Assembly (NCBI GenBank): GCA_913774725.1
Contig: CAJYIG010000369.1
Span: 1-5,108 of the forward strand
Reading direction: 5' to 3'
DNA from: an uncultured Curtobacterium sp.
GTDB taxonomy: Bacteria; Actinomycetota; Actinomycetes; Actinomycetales; Microbacteriaceae
DNA length: 5,108 nt
Under the pieces are notes generated by a model, which saw only the letters and a list, made by a program, of their open reading frames with translations, was not told the origin of the DNA and searched no databases. Positions 1-5,108 of this stretch are shown here, piece by piece. The position numbers and the translations under genes are program-made. Positions within the stretch are counted from its first letter, which is position 1. Each line of letters opens with the position of its first letter.

Positions 1-3
1 TGA
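1..3 (+). other. Probable stop codon of the upstream gene, likely sbcD
   Basis: The window opens with TGATG, in which a TGA stop shares its last base with the ATG of sbcC... more exactly, bases 1-3 read TGA and bases 3-5 read ATG. This stop/start overlap is typical of translationally coupled actinobacterial gene pairs. In bacteria sbcC usually follows directly after sbcD, the Mre11-like nuclease subunit, so this TGA is probably the end of sbcD. Only the three bases are visible, so the identity of the upstream gene is inferred from family context and not seen. Confidence 0.4.
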
Positions 4-3000
4 TGTACCTGCACCGACTCGACCTCCGTGCGATCGGGCCGTACCCCGAGCTCGTCTCGATCGACTTCGCGGCGCTCGCCGCCTCCGGGGTCTTCCTGCT
101 CGAGGGGCCGACGGGGTCCGGCAAGTCGACCATCATCGACGCCGTGGTCTTCGCGCTCTACGGCGGCCTCGCGGGCGAGGGCTCGACGCACGACCGTCTG
201 CACAGTCAGCACGCGGACCCCGGTGTCGAACCCTTCGTGGAGCTCGTGTTCGAGACCGGGGCCGGCGTGTTCCGGGTCCGTCGGACGCCGCAGTACGACC
301 GACCGAAGCAGCGTGGTGCCGGCACGGTCCGGCAGCAGGCGTCCGCACAGCTCTTCCGGCTCGCGAGCCCGGCGGACGCCCTGGGCGAACCGGTGTCTTC
401 GCGCATCCCGGAGATCGGGCTCGAGGTCACGCGGGTCGTCGGACTCGACCGCGCGCAGTTCCTGCAGACGGTCGTGCTGCCGCAGGGCGAGTTCGCCCGG
501 TTCCTCCGCGCGCCGGGCGAGGACCGCCGGAAGCTCCTCCAGTCGCTCTTCGGCACCCAGGTCTACGACCGCACCGCCGACGAGCTCGCCGCCCGCCGGC
601 GCGAGGTCCAGGCCGAGGTCGACTCTGCCGACGCCCGGGTCCGGGACGCGCTCAACCGGTTCGCCCAGGCGGCCGGCGAGCCGGAGGCGACCGAGCCCTC
701 GGTGGCGGGGACCCTCGACGCGCTCCGGGTCCGGGCCGAGGACACCGCAGCGCGTCGCGCCGAGGCGGTCGCGGCGGCGGACCGTGCGCGCCTGCACGAG
801 CACGACGTGGCCGCGCGGCTCCAGGCACGATCGCGTCGTGCGGCCCTCCTCGAACGTCGCGGCGCCCTCGACGCCGGTGCAGCCCGGGTCGAGGTCGCTC
901 GCGACCGGCTCGCCCTCGCCGACCGGGCCGCCCGGGTCACGACGCCCGCCGACGGTCTCGATGCCGCCAGGATCCGTGCGGACGAGCACCACCGCCGGGC
1001 ACTCGACCTCCGGACGCGCCTCGGGGTCCCCACCGACGTCGACGTCGCTGCACGGCTCGCCGACCTGACGGCCTGTGCCGCGTCGGTCCGACACCTCGTC
1101 GCGGTCGAGGCCACGCTCGAGGAACGCCGCCGGACGCACGCGGATGCCGCCGCTCGGGCCGCGCTGCTCGTCGAGCGGGTGGCGGAGCTCGGCCGCGTGC
1201 TCCGAGCGCGTCCCGCCGGACGGGCGGCCCTCGTCGAGGAAGCCCGGACCGCCGCCGCCGACGCAGGCGACGGCGAGGCCGCCCGGACCGAGGTCGAACG
1301 CCTCCGTCGCGTCCGCGCGGACCTCGATGCTCGAGACGCCGCGACCGAGGCCGTGCGTCGGGCGGAACGGACAGTGGCGGACCGCCGGGTCCGGGCCGAG
1401 GAACTCCTGCGTGCCGAGCAGGCCCTGCGGGCACGACGCATCGCCGGGCTCGCCGGCGAACTCGGCGCAGCGCTCGTCCCGGGCGATCCCTGCCCGGTCT
1501 GCGGCGCGAGCGAGCACCCGGACGTCGCCGTGCCGCAGGACGACCACCCGGATGCGGCAGCCGTGGACGCCGCCGCCGACGCCACGCGTGCCGCCGACGG
1601 TGCCCTCGCCGAGGCAGCGGCGGTCCTCGCGGTCGAACAGGCGGACCTCGACCGCCTGCGCGCCGCGGTCGGCGGAACGGACGCCGATGCCCTCGCCGAG
1701 CAGGCCGTCGTCGCCGCCGCGCGCGTCGAGGCCGCTCGGGCCGCGGCCGTCCGTGTCGCCGAGGTCGAACAGCGCCGCGCGGCGCACGACGACGAGACCC
1801 GGGCCCTCGAACGCGAGCACACCACGGTGCAGGCCGAGCACGCCGTGCTCGTCGGGACGAGTGCGGCCGAGGGGGAGCGGCTCGACCACGACACCGCCAC
1901 CGTCACGGAGGCGCGGGTCCGCGCAGCGTCGCTCGCGGGCAGCCCCTGGGTGCCGGCCGACGGTCCCACGACACCGGACGACCGCGGGCTCGCGCATGCG
2001 GTGCGGCAGCTCGACGACCTCGCCGCCCGGGCCGTCGAGGTCACCGCTGCCGAGGCGCAGGCGGCGACGGCCGCGCAGACCGTGGTCGAACGGACCGCCG
2101 AGGTCGCCCGCGCGCTGGCCGGACAGGGCTTCGACACGGTCGATGCGGCGCGGGCCGCGCTGCTCCCGCCCGACCGGACGACCGCACTGCAGGCCGAGGT
2201 CGTCGCGGCCGACCGCGAGCGCGCCGTGGTCGACGCGGGCCTCGCGGAACCCGCCGTGGTCGCTGCCGCCGACGACCTCGACACCGGGCCGGACACCGCG
2301 CTCGACCTGGACGCGGCTCGTGCAGCCCACGTCGCCGCGGCCGAGCGAGCCGACGACGCCGTGCGCTCGGCGGTCTCGGCGTCCGACCGGGCCGAGGCCG
2401 CGGCCGGCTGTGCCGTCGAGGTGGACCGCGCCGTCCGGGCCCGCGACGACACGTCCGCCCGGAGCCGTGCGATCGTGCGCCTGGCCGACGTCGCCAACGG
2501 CGCCACCGCGGTGAACCCGAGCGGCATCACCCTCGGCACCTACGTGCTCATGCGGCGCTTCGAGGACGTCGTCGCGGCCGCGAACGACCGGCTGCGGGGG
2601 ATGCTCGGCGGGCGGTTCACGCTCGAGACCTCCGACGAGCGTGAAGTCGGCTCACGGGCGCGACGGACCGGCCTCGCGCTCGCGGTCCACGACCACACCA
2701 CCGACACCCGGCGCGCACCGGGGAGCCTGTCCGGCGGCGAGACCTTCACGGTGTCGCTCTGCCTGGCGCTCGGGCTCGCCGACGTCGTGCAGGCCGAGGC
2801 GGGCGGCGTCTCGCTCGGCACCCTGTTCGTCGACGAGGGCTTCGGCACCCTCGACCCCGAGACCCTCGACGACGTCATCGGTCAGCTCGCCCGCCTCACC
2901 GCCGGCGGACGTCAGGTCGGGATCGTCAGCCACGTCGAGGAGCTCAAGCAGCGCATCCCCGAGCGGATCGCCGTGCGGCGCACCGCCGAGGGCGGCTCGC

Positions 3001-3020
3001 GGGTCACGACCACCGTCTGA
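3..3020 (+). CDS. sbcC: SbcC, ATPase subunit of the SbcCD DNA exonuclease
   Basis: This is a complete 1005-residue Rad50-type SMC protein, close to the usual SbcC length of about 1000-1050. In the family it pairs with the SbcD nuclease to open hairpins and protein-blocked DNA ends in the cytosol, using ATP to drive conformational change. Visible motifs, in order: an N-terminal half of the ATPase with Walker A GPTGSGKS at residues 35-42; a Q-loop in LPQGEF (Q161); a long Ala/Arg/Glu-rich coiled-coil arm from about 190 to 480; the zinc hook CPVC at 497-500, almost exactly at the midpoint; a returning coil from about 520 to 830; the ABC signature SLSGGE at 908-913; Walker B LFVDEG at 941-946 with D944 and catalytic E945; a D-loop (GTLD, ending at D951); and an H-loop histidine at H977. 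All key residues are intact. The ATG at 3 is supported by the family-typical N-terminus MYLHRLDLRAIGPY and by its overlap with an upstream stop. Expression is probably coupled to the upstream gene. Confidence 0.97.
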   Translation: MYLHRLDLRAIGPYPELVSIDFAALAASGVFLLEGPTGSGKSTIIDAVVFALYGGLAGEGSTHDRLHSQHADPGVEPFVELVFETGAGVFRVRRTPQYDRPKQRGAGTVRQQASAQLFRLASPADALGEPVSSRIPEIGLEVTRVVGLDRAQFLQTVVLPQGEFARFLRAPGEDRRKLLQSLFGTQVYDRTADELAARRREVQAEVDSADARVRDALNRFAQAAGEPEATEPSVAGTLDALRVRAEDTAARRAEAVAAADRARLHEHDVAARLQARSRRAALLERRGALDAGAARVEVARDRLALADRAARVTTPADGLDAARIRADEHHRRALDLRTRLGVPTDVDVAARLADLTACAASVRHLVAVEATLEERRRTHADAAARAALLVERVAELGRVLRARPAGRAALVEEARTAAADAGDGEAARTEVERLRRVRADLDARDAATEAVRRAERTVADRRVRAEELLRAEQALRARRIAGLAGELGAALVPGDPCPVCGASEHPDVAVPQDDHPDAAAVDAAADATRAADGALAEAAAVLAVEQADLDRLRAAVGGTDADALAEQAVVAAARVEAARAAAVRVAEVEQRRAAHDDETRALEREHTTVQAEHAVLVGTSAAEGERLDHDTATVTEARVRAASLAGSPWVPADGPTTPDDRGLAHAVRQLDDLAARAVEVTAAEAQAATAAQTVVERTAEVARALAGQGFDTVDAARAALLPPDRTTALQAEVVAADRERAVVDAGLAEPAVVAAADDLDTGPDTALDLDAARAAHVAAAERADDAVRSAVSASDRAEAAAGCAVEVDRAVRARDDTSARSRAIVRLADVANGATAVNPSGITLGTYVLMRRFEDVVAAANDRLRGMLGGRFTLETSDEREVGSRARRTGLALAVHDHTTDTRRAPGSLSGGETFTVSLCLALGLADVVQAEAGGVSLGTLFVDEGFGTLDPETLDDVIGQLARLTAGGRQVGIVSHVEELKQRIPERIAVRRTAEGGSRVTTTV

Positions 3021-3037
3021 CGACCCGCACGGACCGC

Positions 3038-3067
3038 GGGCCGACGAGACCGGCGTCGTCCGGGCCC
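3038..3067. terminator. Candidate bidirectional terminator hairpin between convergent genes
   Basis: GGGCC (3038-3042) plus GACGA (3043-3047) can pair with TCGTC (3056-3060) plus GGCCC (3063-3067). This gives a ten-pair stem with an eight-base loop and a two-base bulge (3061-3062). It lies in the 68-base gap between the ends of sbcC and the minus-strand small membrane gene, where a shared terminator would be expected. No T-tract follows on either strand, so it is not a classical intrinsic terminator. Hairpins without T-tracts have been proposed to act in high-GC actinomycetes, but GC-rich DNA also forms stems by chance. Confidence 0.35.
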
Positions 3068-3088
3068 CTCGGCCGACGTCGACCGTGG

Positions 3089-3265
3089 TCAGGGGGACGG
3101 CGGTGCGTCCACCGTGCCGTCGGGCGGCGGAAGGATGTCCGCCGCGATCCACGGGAACACCCACGTGAACAGCGCGTACACGATCACGGCGAGCAGCACG
3201 AGCAGCTCGAGGACCTTCAGGGCGGCGGGTCCGGGCAGGATCCGCCAGACGAACGGGAAGATCAC
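3089..3265 (-). CDS. Small single-pass membrane protein coupled to the sortase
   Basis: This 58-residue protein starts MIFPFVWRILPGP and has one hydrophobic helix at about residues 17-40, followed by a Pro-rich, acidic tail (PPPDGTVDAPPSP). A basic residue (K17) before the helix and the acidic tail after it leave topology uncertain. The GTG start overlaps the sortase stop in a four-base GTGA (3262-3265), and a GGAG lies eight bases upstream (3274-3277); both fix the start. I do not recognise a named family. From memory, short proteins with a similar Trp-Arg/Leu-Pro-Gly-Pro start occur just downstream of class E sortases in related actinobacteria, which fits co-translation here. A role as a sortase partner or membrane anchor is inferred from context only. 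Chance reading frame is unlikely given the codon use, the ribosome site and a clean helix. Confidence 0.8.
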   Translation of the reverse strand: MIFPFVWRILPGPAALKVLELLVLLAVIVYALFTWVFPWIAADILPPPDGTVDAPPSP

Positions 3266-4068
3266 TGCGGCGTCTCCAAAAGTTCCTTGGGGGTGCCCTC
3301 CGAGGCGGGCATCCAGTAGTCGAGCTTGGCGTGCGTGATGTAGCGCTCCTTGGCGGACCACATCGGGTGGCACGCGGTCAGGGTGAGCCAGCGGTCCTGG
3401 GCCGACGGCGTGACACCGGGCTGGTTCGGCACCGGTGCGATCGTCTCGATCTTGTCCGGCGTGACGATCTGCGAGTCGGTGACCTTGTAGACGTACCAGA
3501 CGTCGAAGTCCTTCTCCTTGTCCGTCACACGGACGACGATGGCGTCGTCGGTCTTCAGGTCCGCGATCTGGTTGAGCGGCTTCCCGTACGTCACGCGGTG
3601 TCCCGCGACCGCGAAGTTGCCCTCGGCGCCCGGCATGGCGGTGTCCTGGTAGTGCCCGAGACCGATCGTGTTGAGCACACGCTCTCGGTCCGTGCCCTCG
3701 CCGATCGGTCGGAGGTAGTCCGCACCGAAGCGGGGGATCTGCATCGTGCCGAAGACGCTCGTGACGTCCGGCGGTTCGGGGAGGACGGGGGCCTCGCCGC
3801 GGTGCTCGGAGCCCTCGACCTTCGGCGCCGCGCGCTGCCCGAGGTCGTCGACGAGCTTCGTCTGCTCGTTCACGGCGACGACGTCGGTCCACCACGCGGT
3901 CCACGCCACGTAGAGACCGGTACCGGCACCGGCGATGATCAGCAGCTCGGCCAGCAGCGAGACGAGTGCGCCGCCGACGGTCTGGCGGGGCCTGGTGCGC
4001 CGTGGCGGCCGCGTGGCCTCGTCCTCGCGCGCCGACCGGCGCGTCGGGGCAGTGTCGTGTGCGGTCAC
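3262..4068 (-). CDS. Class E sortase (transpeptidase)
   Basis: This 268-residue membrane-anchored cysteine transpeptidase would act on the outer face of the membrane. Known class E sortases cleave surface-protein sorting signals (typically LAXTG) and attach the proteins to the cell wall. The protein has a basic, Arg-rich cytosolic tail (residues 1-30), one membrane helix (about 33-58), a linker, and then the sortase beta-barrel. The catalytic residues are visible: H157 in NFAVAGHR, C233 in TLTACHP and R242 in AKERYI. The segment GHYQDTAMPGAEGNFAVAGHR is typical of class E. The GTG at 4068 is chosen because AGGAG lies four bases upstream and the predicted N-terminal tail has normal length. The frame stays open upstream to 4395, but that would run into the divergent acetyltransferase gene. 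No sortase substrate is encoded in this window, so it is orphan with respect to target here. It is followed with a four-base overlap by a small membrane protein. Confidence 0.93.
   Translation of the reverse strand: MTAHDTAPTRRSAREDEATRPPRRTRPRQTVGGALVSLLAELLIIAGAGTGLYVAWTAWWTDVVAVNEQTKLVDDLGQRAAPKVEGSEHRGEAPVLPEPPDVTSVFGTMQIPRFGADYLRPIGEGTDRERVLNTIGLGHYQDTAMPGAEGNFAVAGHRVTYGKPLNQIADLKTDDAIVVRVTDKEKDFDVWYVYKVTDSQIVTPDKIETIAPVPNQPGVTPSAQDRWLTLTACHPMWSAKERYITHAKLDYWMPASEGTPKELLETPQ
3266..3290 (-). promoter_or_regulatory. Ribosome-binding site of the small membrane gene, within a weak hairpin
   Basis: On the minus strand GGAG (3277-3274) sits eight bases before the GTG at 3265, inside the last codons of the sortase. 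Just upstream, CCAAG (3290-3286) can pair with TTTGG (3280-3276) around a five-base loop, including one G-U pair. This pairing would cover the first two bases of the GGAG. A ribosome finishing the sortase would melt the stem and expose the site, which would couple translation of the two genes. The ribosome site itself is well supported. The masking hairpin is a five-pair inference. Confidence 0.5.
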
Positions 4069-4072
4069 GGTG

Positions 4073-4077
4073 CTCCT
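4073..4077 (-). promoter_or_regulatory. Ribosome-binding site of the sortase gene
   Basis: AGGAG on the minus strand, four bases before the GTG at 4068. The spacing is slightly short, but the match is good. It decides this GTG over the much longer open frame that continues upstream into the neighbouring divergent gene. Confidence 0.7.
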
Positions 4078-4100
4078 GATCCGGATGAGGTGGTCGGACA

Positions 4101-4113
4101 GGTCTATCAGACC
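4101..4113. promoter_or_regulatory. Inverted repeat in the sortase promoter/leader region
   Basis: A perfect five-base inverted repeat, GGTCT-ATC-AGACC, lies about 33 bases upstream of the sortase GTG in the divergent intergenic region. On the minus strand the same bases contain TGATAGACC, a poor extended -10-like element, with no convincing -35. It could be a small operator over the sortase promoter or the loop of a leader hairpin. Arms of five bases are short enough to arise by chance, so this rests mainly on location. Confidence 0.25.
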
Positions 4114-4167
4114 ACGGCGACCAGCAGGTGACGAGTCCTCGGACCTGTGGATGCACACGTGTCCCGC

Positions 4168-4173
4168 TAGCGT
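4168..4173 (+). promoter_or_regulatory. -10 element for a leaderless acetyltransferase transcript
   Basis: TAGCGT fits the actinobacterial TANNNT -10 pattern. Its last T is seven bases before the A of the ATG at 4180, so transcription would begin at or within a base of the start codon. The gene has no good Shine-Dalgarno sequence, and an in-frame TAG (4168-4170) rules out a longer protein. No clear -35 hexamer is visible around 4144-4150, which is common for such promoters. Confidence 0.5.
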
Positions 4174-4179
4174 GGCGGG

Positions 4180-4620
4180 ATGACCCCGGTGTTCCGCCCG
4201 TTCCGCCCCGACGACACGGAGGCGGTCGTCGCCCTCTGGGACGCCTGCGGGCTGCTGCGGCCGTGGAACGACCCGCGGCGGGACATCGCGCGGAAGGTCG
4301 CCGAGCAGCCGGAGCTCTTCCTGGTCGCCGAACAGCCCGACGGCGTGGACGGCACCGAGGTCGTCGGTGTCGGCATGGCGGGCTACGACGGGCACCGCGG
4401 CTGGGTGAACTACCTGGCGGTCCGCCCCGACCTGCAGGGCTCCGGGCTCGGGCGGGCGTTCATGGCGGAGTTCGAACGACTCCTGGCCGAGCGCGGGTGC
4501 CCGAAGGTCAACGTGCAGGTCCGCGAGGGCAACGAGCAGGTACTCGGTTTCTACGCCTCGCTCGGGTACGCCCCGGACCGCGCGGTCTCGCTCGGCAAGC
4601 GCCTCATCGCCGACGACTGA
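4180..4620 (+). CDS. GNAT-family N-acetyltransferase, YpeA-like
   Basis: This 146-residue soluble protein closely resembles the E. coli YpeA type of GNAT acetyltransferase as I recall it. Shared stretches include LLRPWNDP (25-32), a D-I-x-R-K segment (35-39), FLVAE (47-51), AGYDGHRG (67-74), RGCPK (105-109), LGFY/LGY (122-130) and SLGKRLI (137-143). GNAT enzymes move an acetyl group from acetyl-CoA to an amine. The acetyl-CoA-binding motif is QGSGLGRA at 86-93, after the strand WVNYLAVRPD. The family's natural substrate is not firmly known, so I give no reaction beyond acetyl transfer. Length matches the family, and no residue looks missing. The ATG is the only usable start, because an in-frame TAG stands four codons upstream with no start between them. 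Translation probably begins on a leaderless mRNA. It is divergent from the sortase and convergent with the transporter, so it is likely a single-gene unit. Confidence 0.93.
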   Translation: MTPVFRPFRPDDTEAVVALWDACGLLRPWNDPRRDIARKVAEQPELFLVAEQPDGVDGTEVVGVGMAGYDGHRGWVNYLAVRPDLQGSGLGRAFMAEFERLLAERGCPKVNVQVREGNEQVLGFYASLGYAPDRAVSLGKRLIADD

Positions 4621-4632
4621 GCCGGGCCGGAG

Positions 4633-4647
4633 CCCGACACGGTCGGG
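4633..4647. terminator. Hairpin 1 in the convergent gap
   Basis: CCCGAC (4633-4638) and GTCGGG (4642-4647) form a perfect six-pair stem with a three-base loop, 12 bases after the acetyltransferase stop. It could end transcription of that gene, and of the transporter from the other side. There is no T-tract, so the assignment rests on the stem and its position between two convergent stop codons. Confidence 0.4.
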
Positions 4648-4649
4648 TC

Positions 4650-4672
4650 GTGCCGGATCTCGGGCGCGGCAC
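4650..4672. terminator. Hairpin 2 in the convergent gap
   Basis: GTGCCG (4650-4655) pairs with CGGCAC (4667-4672) around an 11-base loop, directly after the first hairpin and seven bases past the transporter stop read on the minus strand. It is weaker than hairpin 1 because of its loop. It may serve the minus-strand gene, or be incidental in GC-rich sequence. Confidence 0.25.
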
Positions 4673-4678
4673 CCTCCG

Positions 4679-5108
4679 CTACGCCAGCGCCAACCCGATC
4701 GAGGCGACGAAGGCGAGCACGATCCCGGTCCACTGCACCGCGGTCAGCCGCTCGCGCAGCACCACGCCCGCGAGCGCCACCGTGCCGATCGGGTAGAGGG
4801 CGTTGAGGACGCTCACCACCGGGAGCGCAGCGTCGCCCGAGGCGACGTGCAGCGCCGCCTGGATGCACGCGTTCGCCAGGGCATCGAGTGCCCCGCAGGC
4901 AACGACGGCGACCACCGTCCGCCGCGACCAGCGCGACCAGCGCGACCAGCGCGACCAGCGCGACCGGCCCGACCACCGCGACGTGCCCTGCCGCCGCTGC
5001 CCACGGGGACCGCCCGCGGCAGGCCGTCCGGCGGACGCCGACGGGGCGACGTGGTCCGCGCCTCCCGTCCGGACCGATCCCGACCGCACCGCCACCACGA
5101 CCGCCACC
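4679..5108 (-). CDS. EamA/DMT-family transporter, C-terminal part (5' end outside window)
   Basis: Only the last 142 or so codons are present; the gene runs past the window edge, and the GTG at 5107 is probably internal. EamA proteins are ten-helix inner-membrane carriers built from two five-helix repeats and export or import small metabolites; the substrate cannot be told here. Numbering from 5107, the visible part shows the probable end of helix 7 (AVVVAV, 2-7), a long hydrophilic linker (about 9-62), helix 8 with the family-like ALDALANACIQAAL (73-86), helix 9 with VLNALYPIGTVALAGVVLRERL (100-121; NALYP and the LRERL end are typical), and helix 10 (about 124-142), ending in TAG at 4679-4681. 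The linker normally spans some ten residues. Here it is about 50 and includes RWS tandem repeats. Helices on both sides are in the same frame, so this looks like an in-frame expansion and not a frameshift. The gene is convergent with the acetyltransferase. Confidence 0.8.
   Translation of the reverse strand, partial: VAVVVAVRSGSVRTGGADHVAPSASAGRPAAGGPRGQRRQGTSRWSGRSRWSRWSRWSRWSRRTVVAVVACGALDALANACIQAALHVASGDAALPVVSVLNALYPIGTVALAGVVLRERLTAVQWTGIVLAFVASIGLALA
4924..4968. repeat. 9-bp tandem repeat encoding Arg-Trp-Ser in the transporter linker
   Basis: On the plus strand the unit GCGACCAGC occurs four times without error (4924-4959), then once with a single change (4960-4968). Decayed units follow at 4969-4977 and perhaps 4978-4986. 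On the coding minus strand the units read CGC TGG TCG, giving a run of RWS triplets just before helix 8. The unit length is a multiple of three, so gain or loss of copies keeps the frame. The perfect copies at one end and decayed ones at the other suggest recent slippage growth. Confidence 0.9.

Noticed and set aside
725..1402. 18-base direct repeat in sbcC (725-742 and 1385-1402)
   Set aside because: Both copies encode Arg-Val-Arg-Ala-Glu in the coiled coil. Biased codons plus repetitive coil sequence explain it without a mobile or recombination element.
1486..1510. CPVC motif considered as a separate zinc-ribbon protein
   Set aside because: It falls at the midpoint of SbcC between the two coiled-coil arms, which is the zinc hook of this family.
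1075..2514. Long alternative plus-strand frame inside sbcC
   Set aside because: Its translation is almost only Arg, Pro, Ser and Thr, the usual out-of-frame product of a high-GC gene.
563..2539. Very long open frame antisense to sbcC (minus strand, about 658 codons)
   Set aside because: It reads as low-complexity Ala/Ser/Arg/Thr with no domain, and it mirrors the GC-rich codon pattern of sbcC. The intact SbcC motifs on the plus strand explain this stretch.
3331..4131. Open frame on the plus strand opposite the sortase
   Set aside because: It is rich in Arg, Val, Asp and Leu with no recognisable motif, whereas the minus-strand frame has the complete sortase catalytic residues.
4155..4162. 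ACACGTGT palindrome just upstream of the acetyltransferase -10
   Set aside because: It is only eight bases with no extension of the arms. Several such palindromes are expected by chance in a window of this size.
4069..4395. 109-residue N-terminal extension of the sortase
   Set aside because: The extension overlaps the divergent acetyltransferase gene and has no helix or signal. A GTG with AGGAG at 4068 gives a normal class E N-terminus.

Overview
The window is uniformly very GC-rich, with G or C in nearly every third codon position, GTG as well as ATG starts, and actinobacterial gene types (an alanine- and arginine-rich SbcC, a class E sortase, a start with no leader). This points to a high-GC actinomycete. 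The combination is reminiscent of Microbacteriaceae such as Curtobacterium, but that is an inference from memory of similar proteins and was not tested by a search.

Layout. Positions 3-3020 (+) hold a complete sbcC. Its start codon overlaps a TGA that is probably the stop of sbcD. A 68-base convergent gap (3021-3088) with a GC-rich hairpin follows. On the minus strand, 4068 down to 3089 is a two-gene unit: a class E sortase (3262-4068), then a 58-residue single-pass membrane protein (3089-3265) that overlaps it by four bases (GTGA). A roughly 110-base divergent region (4069-4179) separates the sortase from a YpeA-like GNAT acetyltransferase on the plus strand (4180-4620). The acetyltransferase appears to be transcribed without a leader. 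A 58-base convergent gap with two hairpins leads to the C-terminal part of an EamA/DMT-type membrane transporter on the minus strand (4679 to beyond the window edge). Its cytosolic or periplasmic linker carries a 9-bp tandem repeat that encodes Arg-Trp-Ser.

How the genes relate. SbcC is the ATPase/coiled-coil subunit of the SbcCD nuclease (Mre11-Rad50 type), and its partner should lie immediately upstream. The sortase and the small membrane protein look translationally coupled and probably work at the same place in the membrane. The acetyltransferase and the transporter show no clear functional link to these or to each other.

I see no RNA gene, insertion sequence, CRISPR array or phage gene. 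Most of the window is ordinary chromosomal content. The points most worth a second look are the in-frame RWS repeat in the transporter, the sortase/small-protein pair with a possible coupling hairpin at their junction, and the leaderless promoter of the acetyltransferase.
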